DNA of 64,000 bases from Owenia fusiformis. Lineage: Eukaryota > Annelida > Polychaeta > Sabellida > Oweniidae. How positions within the stretch are numbered: position 1 is the first letter of the stretch; each line of letters starts with the position of its first letter. This document shows positions 49,065-61,502 of this stretch, in pieces. Location: the NCBI GenBank assembly GCA_903813345.2, contig CAIIXF020000012.1, positions 18,361,520-18,425,519 of the forward strand, written 5' to 3'. The position numbers and the translations under genes were made by a program. A model generated the notes under the pieces. That model was not told where the DNA came from, ran no database searches, and worked only from the letters and a program-made list of their open reading frames with translations.

Positions 49065-50357
49065 CACGGTGTATAACCCAAACGCTCCTACATGCACGAC
49101 GGAGCGTTACATTTACGCGGAAACGCTCCGAAGCGAAATAAAATGGCGGCTAATGAAGATTCCACTATGACCGTAAGTGTTGTTTCTCTCGTTTCTCTTA
49201 CATATCACATGTTATGGTGAAATATTATGTACCATTCGATGAACAATACCGTGAGCAAAGATCTTATTTATTCAACTTCTGGTGGTAAACTGTTATTTGC
49301 TTGATCAAAGCTCCGTAGTGTAGATCGAACGAATCTGAAGATGACGTTTCGACCACAAATTACGAATTAAACTAGTATTTCTATGAAAACGTTAATCTTT
49401 CTGTTAAAGTAGTAGATCACAAACTCGTATATTCTCATTTCCTAAAATCCCAGTCCAAATCTATTACTTGTTCTCGAGAAATCGCTTGTTTTCCTCGAAA
49501 CGCTCCGTCGATTTGGAACACAATTTCAGAAACGCTCTTACCATTTTGTTTTGATATCATTTTCAGATTATTAGAGAAGAGTCCCGAATCGAATCTATCT
49601 CTTAAAAACGTGTTGTACTTGTTAGGCAAATTGAAACATCTGAACCTGGTGGTGCTAAATGTGCAACTAGCTGATTTAAGCCTATACATTAGATGATGTC
49701 ATGCCAACATATGTGCTAAATCATAAAACTATAGAAAAAACGAAAATTTATATGTGAATTAATCTTTCTTCTATTGATGCCAAGGGGTATAATAGATCTT
49801 TTCTTTCTCTTCCTGAAAAGGAAAGGCAAGCTATATATTTCCTAAACTGATCTAGACTACCGGAGCGTTTCCAGTTCACTGTGTTAATCAGATCGGAGCA
49901 TTTCTTGAATATGAGAATGTCATCATTTTTAAGACTGGATTTTCGGTCATCAAATCACTATTACGATAATGTATGGTGCGTTGAAGCATTGGAATTTGAC
50001 TAAAATATACGTTGGTACTCTAATCTTGGCTCAACTAATCACATGTATCGACAAAAGGGGTTTTGACCGGTAGAATGACAAATACGTTTTTGAATTTTGA
50101 TAACTATACTGCTTCAAATAGCTCTTCCTAATTGCTTCAAACGTCAACAGCCAGCCACGTACAACATGAATATCACACCCATCGAATGGTATACTCGAAA
50201 TATGTAACTCATACCTCTTATTCCCATTATTGGGGAAATCGTCAGACGGCTCATCATTCCCGCCAGCCAGTTTTCCTACTCCGGAGCGTTTCTTTGTTTA
50301 ATTTCAGTAATGAAACGCTCTGTCGTGCATGTAGGAGCGTTTGGGTTATACACCGTG
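49065..50357. mobile_element. Transib/RAG-signal-like DNA transposon, copy 2 (1293 bp, inverted)
   Basis: Same ends as copy 1, in opposite orientation across a 459-bp spacer, with its own perfect 5-bp duplication ATAAT (49060-49064 and 50358-50362). It is therefore an independent insertion. Shared interior features are an ATG-led mini-exon encoding MAANEDSTMT followed by a GTAAGT donor (49142 on; MAAKEDSTMT in copy 1) and, on the minus strand, an open stretch at 49435-49689 containing FLRDRFDSGLFSNNLKM. Neither is a recognised domain. Differences between the copies are mostly point changes, so both are fairly recent. Confidence 0.75.
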
Positions 50358-53300
50358 ATAATAATAAGAAAAATATAATGTACATGTATGAGTGAAGATC
50401 TTTTCAAGTTGTTCATAAGTTTCTTTGATAATAAGCTGCCTTTAAATATCTATATTCAAGACCCTTAAAATCATCATTAAATATATTCAGGATCGACTTT
50501 TAGTGAAGAACCATCACTTAAACTGTTGAAGTATGGCATAAATATGTGATTTAATAGACTTGATGTTTTTTTCTTTTTAAAAGGTACAATTTAAAATGAA
50601 ACGTGACAAGCTGTTTAGCTGTACAGTCTACAATTTGCATTATAAATATACTCTGATACAAAGAAACTGAGAAATAACAAAGCTTGCAAACAATTGTTTA
50701 ACTGTAATAAAAGACATGAAATTACTAGGGGTGGATGTTTGTACTTTCTAAAAAGAAAAATATTAAAAGGCAATTGTTAGCAAGTTCAACGTTTTTGTTC
50801 AGGACTAATATTTAGAGAAAAAGAGTTTGGTTTTAATACATCATTTTCTTGTTAATGAGAAATGGTATACACAATTGAGATAGCGATTTGGTCTGTGAAC
50901 CCCATCCCCCTTTATCTACTACATGTACGATAATTGAGTGAATTATATAACCAATATTTTGAAAATTTGTCTCCTGCTAAGGATGACTTACATGTAACTT
51001 GTATTAACATTCTCAAAAGTGCACCTCCATGTTAAAATAAATGAATTAAGTGTCTAAAATTTGTACTTAAACTTCATTCTAATTTAGGCACTAGGCTGGA
51101 TTAAGATATGATTACAGAAATGTACTATGTCTGTATACGTATAGGAAGCTAGCAGATCAAGATTAACTTTCAAACTTGTCTTCAATCACATTCTTATGAA
51201 TATGGATATTTCTGCACCTTATACACTGGCAGATCTGGATAGGCACAGAAGAAAATGTTGCCACAATCAATTTTTACAGCCCAATTAGTGGGCCTTTTTG
51301 AGCATTACTGGGCTTTTTGAGCCTTTTAACTTTGGGCCAAAATATTTCAAAGTTTCAGATCCACCTCTGCTGTATATTGAAGGATTGAAGTTTTCTTTTA
51401 AAATTCACGCCAATGTAAACAGTTTAATAGAATGACTTTTAAATCCTTCTTATTCATTTAATTAACTTACAAGCTCTCAATTCTTTTGAACAAAGTAGGA
51501 TTGAAGTTTTCTTTTAAAATTCACGCCGACATTTATTAGAATGACTTTTTAAACAATTGCTTTATACATTACACCTTCTTATCCTTCTTATTTATTTAAT
51601 CAACTTACAAACACACTAAAATCTGTTATGTGTGTATTGATCATTTTTGACATCATACACTGTATGTCTGAGAGCTGTTCCACTAATACGGAGATTCATT
51701 TTACATTTAGTCTTTGAGCATGCAACTGGACTTGGTGTTCCAGTTACAGAGGTGTCCCACTTAACTGGTTTTACTGTATATTAGATTTTGACATTAACAC
51801 ATTTACAATTTTCCATGTATTGTACATTAATTCTCCATTTCGCTGTTCGCTCTTTGAATCAGAACGTTCGCATATATGGTGCATATATGTACTCAAAAAG
51901 GACAAAATTTGATTGGTCAATATTTTTCAACGATGCATTTCGTGTAGCTATTTGTGAGACCCGAAAGTTCTAAATCAAATTAATTACGCAATTTTGTTTT
52001 TACACCCGCAAGCTAAATAAAAAAATGACACCATCGGAATTCTTCTTCTTTGTCATTGAATTAATAGTCAGTATACCAGATTTAATCAATAAAAGATTAT
52101 ACAATTAACAACAAAATTCGGAAACGAGTATGTAAGATTTGCTTTCGAACCACTAAACTTGACCTAGATAATAGCGACGTGTCTTCTTTGGTCAAATGCT
52201 CAGTTGTTTGTGGGTTTTCAACGTAACTCTATAATGTAATATGAAGATGAGTACTTTTATTCAGTTGTTGCATCGATGTTACAGTTTGTAGTGCGGTAAT
52301 ATTGGCATGAACGTGTTGAAAGTCGAATGGAATTGCTTTTTCCAATATGGCGACTAGTCACGTGACTTCTTCTCTTCCGGAATATACTCCCATTTTCAAT
52401 CATTGTTTTCACCCCGTTAGGAGCCAATAAAATGAAAAAAAATATATGTTATATAAAGATTATTAAAAGACTAATTGTTTCTGATAGTTTGTTTTCTCCG
52501 ATCGCATGGAGATTCGATCGAAAATATCGCTTGAAAAATGGGTATGAAAATCCCCATGTTAAACCAACGGGGAAAAACAAGGTAGAAAAATTTTGTTCCC
52601 CCGCGAACTGCATCATGGGAAATATTTTGACCTTATAAGGAAAAACTTTCGCGCCATCTTTATTAGACATTCAATACTACCGAATCCGCGATTTTAAGAA
52701 TTGTATATGATGTGTATATATAAGGCAATACCTGTTACTTTTAGTTGTCCAAATCTGTATATTTTGTGCACCTCCTGGATTTGGAGCGTGGCTGTTAATT
52801 CGACTTTCTTGATAACTCTCTTGATGTTTCTGGTAACTGGAATCAAATTTAAAAAAATATAATTTGCCCTTGAAGTTATAAGTCTAAAAGCAGCAGGCAA
52901 TACGCTATCTGATATGGTTGTTTTCCTAAAATCGTTTTTTTATTCTTGCAACAATTTTCAATTCTAATTTCTATTGATACAATAAGTGCCTGTTTTTTAA
53001 TTTGTTAATCAATTACATTGTGTCATAAAATTTGAATGAAACTTCTGAAAATTAGTGACACCTTCTATATACATGTACCTGTATGTGTATCATATTTCCT
53101 TTTATGAATTTTGGGATTCATACACAAAGTCCTAAGCTAGTGATATCAATATTGAAATCCACTCCTCACAGGGAGACTTGGGAGTCAAAGGCTGCTGAGT
53201 CATATTCCAATATTAGGAATGACATTACAATATTTCATCATCATCATTGTAAATGTGAACTCATTTGTATTTACTGTTACTGATATGGACTTTAAAGAGA

Positions 53301-54399
53301 TCTCTTAATTGGGAACAATGCATTTCCTTAAAAATATAAAATACTGGTACATTTGTTTGTGTTCTTATAATTTCTTCATGCTTATGACAAATTACATGCC
53401 ATAATAGTGAACAATGCCGTTATGCCGTTATTGAGTTTAACGACGACGTTGAACTACTAGTAGTCAGGGGTTTCAAATCATAAGCAGTAGGCAACAAGCG
53501 ATTTTCACTGTTTGTTTTCACAAAATCACCTGTTGTTTTTAGGGACTTCTCAATTTTTCCATGTTAAATTTACGATTTCCATAATTCTGCCTGTTGTTAT
53601 CATTTATTTAGTCTGTTGTGAGAAATTCTAGTGAAACCCTAGTCCAACAACATTAGACCTAGCCCGGGCCTCGTTTCTTATCTGACATGTGTTATGGCCC
53701 GGCTCAATAATGGCCCCAAGAAAATTCCTAATAATAAAGAACGCCGTTATTGAGTTTAACGACGTTGAACTAGTGAAACCCCTGACTGTCCTTGAACGTG
53801 AACTCAAACAGAATGACTGTGAGCATAGACTAAACTATCAGGTCTTTAATTTTCAAACACTCAGATCACATGTTGCTGAGTGAATGACATCCAGACAGTG
53901 AGTTATAAAATGGCAGGTCGCTTTGACATTGTCAGAAAAAGCACTATAGCTAAACACAGGTGGTATTATAGTCCTAATAGACAGCTGTAACTTCTGTTAC
54001 TTCTCTCCCTTCCTGAATGAGAGACAGTTTTAACACGCTTATTGTACATTAAATTGAAAAAGTGAACATTACACAAGATTCTTTGAGGAGGATTTAGAAT
54101 ATTGAAAATGAATTTGAGATAAAATTTTAGAAATCAATTGATTTGGATAGTCTACAAACCTCATCTTCCTCATCAAATGACGTTCTAATATGGTCAAAAA
54201 ACAACCTGAATACAATGTAATAGTATATCAACTACATTCTGATTGGATCGTATTATCATATTAGTGATAAAATAGGTCCAAACATCAATTAAAACAGTCC
54301 GAAGTTCATCCTACCTGTATTTTCACTTCAGATTATGCTACATGTAGGTCAAAAGGTTATAAAATATTAGGTCATGTGATGGTCATGTGACAATCCAAG
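50358..54399. other. Intergenic region without a recognised gene
   Basis: A tandem duplication of ~115 bases starts with GGATTGAAGTTTTCTTTTAA near 51383 and 51500. A decayed CAGTAAAACC-family MITE ends at 51776 (TA at 51777-51778). Near 53416 and 53743, GCCGTTATTGAGTTTAACGA occurs twice. The stretch at about 52150-52680 is richer in CpG and may include a promoter, but no exon with family identity was seen. Confidence 0.5.
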
Positions 54400-57300
54400 A
54401 TGTCGGCCGTCAAGCAGAGTAGCGATTTTGATGTTGTTGTGATCGGAGCGGGAATTCAAGGCTCGTCCACAGCTTATACATTGTCCAAGAGCGGTAAAAA
54501 TGTGCTATTACTCGAGCAGGTAAATTTGAAATCATTCATTAGTATTGACATTGCGAGTTTACTGAATTGCGGGAGTGAATTTTAGATTTTCTTCCTGAAG
54601 TCTGTACATGTAGATCCAAGTCAATTTTGGGTCAATGCTAAACTTTATGGTCATTTTTACTCTCTAAGAACGGCCACAGGTCAATTAGACCCAAAGCAGT
54701 GATTATATGTAACAAACTATTTCAACTAAGATTGAAATGGAAAATCAGAGCGGTTATGTAACATATAACAAGTGGATCCATGGAAGATTTGGAAGCCAGG
54801 GTGATATTCAGTAATTTCCAATCGATGTGGTAGTTTCCCTTCCTGCCTGTATATTTCTAGGCCTGCAAGGAGAATTGCTGATATTCTTGATTGAGTTTTG
54901 TATTCATAACATGACTTTGTGATATCCATACTGTAGGCTGCCCTGTCAACCCTCACGCATAAGGCTTGATTGTCACGCATTTGCTGCAAAAAAAAGAAAT
55001 CATGCAAAAAGCTGATACAGTAAAAAATGAACCCTGAAAAAAAGTGAACACATTCTGTTCAGACTTTTCACGCGAATTTTGTATATGTCACACATTTGGT
55101 TCAAAAAATGTGCATATGTCACGCATCTGCATCAAAACATTGCCATCCTTGGTGCAAGGGTATTTCACTTCTTTCCATACTCTTGGTGCACTTATACAAT
55201 TGTCGGGACTGAGCAAACAAACTTTCAAATTATGTCATAGGCGTAGCCAGGAGGGGGTTCGATGGTGCGATCGCACCCCCCCCCCCCCCCATTACCAATA
55301 AAAATATGACCATGATGATAGAGGAAGAATATTTGAAGCTTCTAGCTCAATTTTGAAGGAAATTACATACATTTTTGTAAATTCAATACAAATCTAATGA
55401 TCTTATTATGTTATATATTCGTATTTTTCATTTTTTGGGTACCCGGTTTTTCGACTGGGTATCAGGTTTCAAGTTTGAACCCAGCATGGAGGATTTACTA
55501 CCCGGTACCTGGTTTGTTCTTCAAACTCTTCATTCCATTGTTCCTTTAACATGTTCATTCTTTTGTTGCCCCTTTAACATGTTCAAGCACGCAGTATAAT
55601 ATATGTATGTACCTGTACACTTGCAAGATCTTTTTGAAATACATGAAAAAAATAGTTCTTTAATATGATGCCAGCTTTTATTATTCTCAGTAGTATTTTG
55701 GTATATTTATTTCTTAGTAGAGAAATAATTTAGGAACAATCTGTATTCTATGATATTTGTTAAGAATAATATCTAAGATTTGCCTAAGAGTTCTAGCATA
55801 GAACCCATATATTGTTTTCTTTCTGTCAGTTTTACTCTTCAGGTTATCTTATTTATCATCTGAAAAATTGTGGACATTAATTCAACATACATGTAGTCAT
55901 TACTAAAATCCAAAAGGGCAGGTACGTTATTTTAAATAGCATTTGAAAGACTGTACCTGGTTTATGGACATTAAATCAACATGCATGTAGTCATTACTAG
56001 AATCCAAATTTGATATAGGTATCAATATACCAAACTAAAATGATTACAAAATTAAGTAGGTCAAACTCATAGAAAGTACATGTATGTACCAAAATCGCAG
56101 ATTCAGAATTCTTCGTCCTCTCATTATAGTTCCCACTCCCACATACAAGAGGCAGTTCACATGGCCAGTCTAGGATTATCAGGAAAACATATGAAGAAGA
56201 CCATTTTGCTGAGATGATGCAAGAAGCATATAGACTCTGGGCAGAGATAGAAAAAGACTCAAACACAGAGCTTTATGTGTGAGTATTTAATAACATGAAT
56301 ATACATGTGGAATATTTAAGTTTTAATTCAGTGTTACATTTTTTAAGTCACAAATTTCTAGATTATTTAAAAACACAAAATAACAAGAGTAACGTGTGTA
56401 AGCAATTACATAATGGGATCATATAATATATTGCATAAGTTTCTATAGTTACCCCGGGGTTATTAACACATTTTAGTGTGTATTAGCTAGAAAATATTTC
56501 AAGTTGCAGTTGTATAATGTTATTATGTAGCCTTAGTCTATTTCATATAAGGTTTCTGGAACATGTTGTCATTGGCTAAAAGAGAGAATCAGATCTAGTG
56601 AGCAGGCCAACAAAAATTGTTTCAATTTTAGAATATTTCTGACTCATATCATTCCTTGTCATGTCTATTTTCTAAAAGATCCCCAAAATGCATATTTTAC
56701 TTCAGGAAAACTAAACAATTTTACAAATACCAGGTCGATCAATAAGTTCTGAGAATTTCCCTCTAAAATCAAGAGTTTTGTGACTTTTTGAATGAAATTT
56801 TCACAGAATATGTAGAATGTATTCAGCAATTAGTGTACCAAGTTTTTCTTACTTTCCTTGTATTGGACCAAAAATATGGTTACTATGGTAACTTGTGTTT
56901 TGGGTAGGCGGGGCAAATAATTTTAATGTCAGAAGTAAAGCGCATAAAATGTAAATAAATCATTTATAAATCAATTATAAATATAGTTCTGAGCTGCTTC
57001 CTGCATTAGGGTTGGTCATATAGTCCTAGTAAGATGTCAAGGGGGTTCAATTAAGATGTTCAAAGTAATTTCCTCGGTTCTTAATACACCTCTCCTGGCG
57101 TTGAACCAACTGGCGGAACAAGTGCCTAAATCCATCTGGGAAACGTTTTTTCAGGGCATTTTGCACGGCATTGTGGAGGTCTGTAAAGTTCGCATATCTG
57201 AATCCTCTCAGCTCATCTTTCATCGGTCCAAACACACCAAAATCACAGATCGCAACATCTGGTGAATAGGGAGCATGGGGTAGTTGTTCCATCTGAAGGT

Positions 57301-59343
57301 CATTAGATACAGTGCTTTTGACAATCGAAGATGTGTGGGACGGGGCATTGTCGTGATGATTAAGTAATGACGACAGCTCTGTTTCAGGGCGTTTTCGTGC
57401 AATAGCCCGCTTAAGATGACGTTTCAATACCTGAAAAAAGAAGTGATTTTTAGGGCACCATTCCCTCACTAGATGTATTTAAACTACATGTACATTCAAG
57501 CTGAACTACCTAGACTAGAGTGAACATAAATTCTCTGGCAAGACATGATCCTGAAGGGCATCAATAGCCACACACTAACTTACCATAGCATAATAGTCTT
57601 TGTTTATGGTTTGTCCTTCAGCGACTGCATGCACCAGGAGTACCCCGTAGATATCCAGGAAAATGATGAACATAACCTTGCCATCTCTACGATTGAGTTT
57701 AGCAATGGTCGTCATAGGGGTAGGGGAGTCCTTTGTTCTCCATCCACTTGTGGCTCTCTTGCCTTCTGGCTCATAATATGAAACATAAACTTCATCAGCA
57801 GTAATAATGCGCTCCAAGAAAGCCTCCCCCTCTGCTTGGTATCGTCTGAGGAAGTCTTGTGCAACATCGACCCGGCGCTGCTTCTGGTCCATGGTTAGAT
57901 CTTTTGGCACCCATTTAGAACACACAAGCTTCATATGGAGCTTCTCTTTCAGTATGTACTGTGTCCTTCCATAGCTGAAGTTTACTTTTTCACTTAACTC
58001 CCTGATTGTTATTCGCCTGTCTTCATCAAGGACAGTCTTGAGCTTCATTATATTTGTGGACTTTGTAACAGATAGTGGCCTTCCTGACCTTGCTTCATCT
58101 TTTACACTGGTTCTCCCACTTTGGAATTTGCCATACCATCTGTAAATAGTTTTAGTGGATATCCTGCCTGGAAAGGCTACCAACATCTCCTTGAGTGTTT
58201 CTTGTTTACTTTTGCCACCAAGCACGCAAAATCGTATGGCACTGCGCATCTGTATTGACATTTCCTCATTTTCTTCCAAATTTTTAGCATCTTTTGGAGC
58301 GGCCATTTTGGCAGGGTACATTGAGGTTGTGGAATTATGATGTAATAGTAATATTATGTAATTTGTCCTGAATTATGATGTCATAAATTGTTACCATAGT
58401 GATGGTTATAAAAACAACAAAATCCTCATTGAAATCCAATGCTTTGGTTGAAACATAAGATTGTTGCTTGATGTTAAAAAAAATTATTTACGTTAAAAAT
58501 ACTTGCCCCGCCTACCCAAAACACGAGTTACCATGGTAACCATAATTTTGGCCCAATAGGTGGAAAGTGCATTTAACTTCTTACACTAATTGCTGAATTC
58601 ATATTACATGTTCTGTGAAAATTTCAAATAAAAATTCACAAAACTCTTGATTTTAGAGGAAAATTCTCAGAACTTATTGATCGACCTGGTATATATTATT
58701 TTTCTACAAGAATAGTTAATAATATTCTGGCAGCCAAAGTGTAAATAAGAATATGCGGTCATACTATTTTATGACCGCAGCTCATTTAAATATGAATAGT
58801 ACCTGCCACTATTCTATTCATATTTAAATAAGTTGGTCATACATGTAAAACAGGAGGTGTTAATCCAGTAGCTGACAGCCGAAAGTAGCCAAGGGGCCAC
58901 TAATTTATTAATATGTCAGCCGACAGTTGAATTGGTGAATACAATGTAATTCAAAACTGACACCCTGAGATTAAAAGGCCAGTTGTAATGACTAACCTCT
59001 GAAGAAGATATTTGGTTAAACTCTCCTTTAAAGAAGCAAAATCAAACTATTGAAAGGATAAACATAAATAAAAATATGAGAAAGGATTAGGAATTTTTAT
59101 ATTATACAGTTAATGTATGTGCTTTTCAGGAAAACTGGCATGTTGGCATTTGGGCCACCCACAGACAGCTATCTTAAAGGTGCAGAGAGAGCGTTTATCA
59201 AGTGGGGATATCCATACACAAAGTTTACAAACAAGGAATTCGCTGAAGCGTACCCACAAATCAATGTTCCTGAGAATTATATAGCAATTCTTGACCATGA
59301 TGCTGGAATACTAAGGGCTGATAAATGCCTTAAAGCCATTCAG
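54400..59343 (+). CDS. Sarcosine/pipecolate-oxidase-like FAD enzyme (5' three exons)
   Basis: Exons 54400-54519, 56130-56278 and 59130-59343 join in frame (about 161 codons). Exon 1 gives the Rossmann FAD-binding start [19 protein letters not shown] with an acidic end (LLLEQ). Exon 2 gives [20 protein letters not shown], the RGSSHGQSR signature of monomeric sarcosine oxidase and PIPOX. Exon 3 continues the family ([27 protein letters not shown]). These enzymes oxidise N-methyl or cyclic secondary amines such as sarcosine or pipecolate, usually in peroxisomes. About 200 residues, including the covalent-FAD Cys region and any C-terminal SKL-type signal, are missing, and I find no further exon up to 64000. 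The rest may lie beyond the window or the gene may be truncated. Intron 2 holds a complete mariner element. Confidence 0.88.
55235..55300 (+). repeat. Repeat fragment with GCGTAGCCAGG and C-run
   Basis: GGCGTAGCCAGGAGGGGGTT is followed by GATCGCA and a run of about 17 C in intron 1 of the oxidase gene. It resembles the end of a dispersed repeat; no boundaries are visible. Confidence 0.4.
56730..58689. mobile_element. Mariner-like element, near complete (1960 bp), ~200-bp TIRs
   Basis: Ends CCAGGTCGATCAATAAGTTC and its exact inversion, flanked by TA (56728-56729, 58690-58691). Inverted repeats run inward about 200 bases, through GGTTACTATGGTAAC and GGGTAGGCGGGGCAA (left 56878-56917; right 58503-58548). 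It carries a transposase on the minus strand and lies in intron 2 of the sarcosine-oxidase-like gene. Confidence 0.93.
57047..58321 (-). CDS. Mariner transposase with a spliceosomal intron
   Basis: Exon 1 is 57584-58321 and exon 2 is 57047-57430, joined across a 153-bp intron with GTAAGT donor and TTTTTTCAG acceptor. The join [17 protein letters not shown] restores the standard mariner text. Total ~373 aa (about 368 from the inner start MAAPKDAK at 58306). Order: paired helix-turn-helix ([26 protein letters not shown]), linker, then the RNase-H-like catalytic domain with Asp in [11 protein letters not shown], Asp in HHDNAPSH and Asp in VAICDFG. I count 35 residues between the last two Asp, where classical mariner has 34. 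No stop or frameshift is seen, so it may be intact and active, cutting at the TIRs and inserting at TA. An alternative to splicing is a random insertion that mimics an intron. Confidence 0.85.
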
Positions 59344-59741
59344 GTACCAACTTATTTTCATAAAATACTAGATTTATTTGTAATGATGCCCATTTGTAAT
59401 TAATACCCATACTGTCGTCTCTTCTTTGACTCCTCTTGAGTGTAATCCTCTCTAGGAACCTTGAGTTACTCCTCTATCATCTGGATAACTCTCAGTAACT
59501 CCTTGTTAGTCTTCTTTGCTCCATGTTATTCTTCTTTATTCTAGCCAAGTCTACTCAGCTCTTAGAACTCTGAGCCACTCCTCTCTCGCCTGCTCAGAGT
59601 TAATTACTCTTCTCTGGTCCAGGTTACTCTTCCTTACTCCTCTCTATAAGGACTCATGTTAAATATGTTAACTCAGAGGTGCAAATTAGAATCTTATTGG
59701 ATTCACGAATCATTGTTAAAGTAAAAAATGCAGCATTAATT
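59344..59741. other. CT-rich low-complexity stretch downstream of oxidase exon 3
   Basis: At about 59415-59650 imperfect units such as TTACTCCTCT, TAACTCTCAG and CTCTTCTTT give strong strand bias. No gene was recognised. Confidence 0.6.
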
Positions 59742-60806
59742 CAGAGCTGTCAAGTGTCCCGCGAATGGCGGGATTATCCCGCGAATTAGACCAAAATTTG
59801 GCTTATTCGCGTGTCCCGCAATGTCCCGCGAATTCCCGCAAATGACGGCTTTGACCTCCGCGAATTTTCAAAATTGTAACAATCCCCGAGGCTAAATAAT
59901 TGTGATTATATTGTGATATAAGAAGCTAAGCTTTTTGCACTTTTGAGGAGTCAAGTTTACCTAATTTGAAAAGTGCTGCCGAACTCCCAGTGCATCAGAT
60001 CATCGAAGACTGCTTTTGGAAGGACCATATAGTACACCTATAAAACTATGATTTTGATCCAAATAACACCATAGTTGGCTTCTAGCATGCCGTTTGGTAT
60101 CAAAATAAAGAGGAAGAGTGCAAATTTCATTTTAATTACGGAAATAGGGATGTATGTCACGATTAGTTCCAACGTTGGCCTTTTTACTACGCGTGTCACG
60201 GCCTTCATCTCAGAACTGAACAAATGTTAGCAAACGCGAGTTCCAATAAATGAACACTGATATCTCGAAAAGAAACCTGACTCCCCATAATTTGATGTAG
60301 AATAATCGAACCCCTATACGAATAGGTACATTTTGATATATAACACTATGGGGGTAAATGTTTCATAGTTGGTCACGAACGCCATAAGTGCAAAGTATTC
60401 ACAAGAATTTTTGAATTTCGTGTCGGATTACGGTACTCACACCTAAAGCGTGGTTTTTGATAGTTTAATAATAGTTCTATGCGTATTGTGTGGAATTGTG
60501 TTGACGTTTACTTAAGTTAAGTGCATTATATTTGATAAATCAGTATCTGAAAGTTTGATTCAAGAGTACTTTTACATTAAAAATCCCTTGAATGTCCTGG
60601 GACATCCCGCAAAAGGTGGATGTCCCGCAAAATCCCGCGAATTTAGGGCACTTTGTCTAGAAAAATTATCCCTCTCTGAAGTCTTTGGTGGTTACCCTGT
60701 TAATTGTCCCGCGAATTTAGGTGGATGTCCCGCAAAATCCCGCGAATTTTTGGAACTGGGTCTAAAAAATCTGTCCCGCGAGAAAATCTTTGGGGGTTGA
60801 CAGTAC
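59742..60806. repeat. Repeat rich in TCCCGCGAAT, possible DNA element
   Basis: GCTGTCAAGTGTCCCGCGAA at the left and TTGACAG at the right are short inverted ends. GTCCCGCGAAT and GTCCCGCAAAATCCCGCGAA occur several times at both ends, including a ~104-base direct repeat (60616, 60719). Between them lies ordinary AT-rich DNA. No transposase motif is seen. Confidence 0.4.
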
Positions 60807-61502
60807 TGTTAATTGCTATCTATACACGGTGGGCCAAAAAAATGCCACTTTTTTTCCAAAATGCTATAACTTTTTTAATTTTTGATATTAAATCATAATT
60901 TACATACCAAATGAAACTTGAGGTTATTATCTAGCCATGGATAAATTATTCCCTTTTACCTGAATAAAATATGTCACAAGCGTCTCTCTTAAACATGGGG
61001 TGTGCCATGAAAAATAAGCAAAATTTGCAAAATGTTCCTGAACTGATACGGCCTGATGATTGCCAAGCTAATAGCCCTGATGCAAACACCAGTGAGTATA
61101 GGGTATGGGAAGGTCTCCAGGAAATTGTATGAAGGTCCCTAATCTAGAAAATTGCTCAACTAAAGCTGGCATAATTGATACCGCAATATCAGCAAGGCAA
61201 GGCATCCTGTAGTTACAGTATATGTACAACTGTTAGTGGTGGGTCTATTTGTAAATATTGGTATTCTGTCACTGTGACAATGATCACGCTGTCTTTTCAA
61301 TTACACACTCCAGATTGTAAGCTTATGTAGACTGAATAATATGCTAGAACACATGTGGACAGCATGTACTGTAATAATCAAAATATGTAATCCAGAGCGA
61401 ATGTTGATTCATTAGGCACAAATTGGATACTCAGGGAGATTATATGATGCATGGAAAAGATAGCTGAAAAGTCAAAGGTTTCTTCTGAAGACATAAAAGA
61501 CA

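Noticed and set aside
52432-52680. Possible first exon in the CpG-richer stretch (MKKNICYIKIIKR...)
   Set aside because: No donor-linked continuation, no family motif and open frames on both strands; kept as unassigned spacer.
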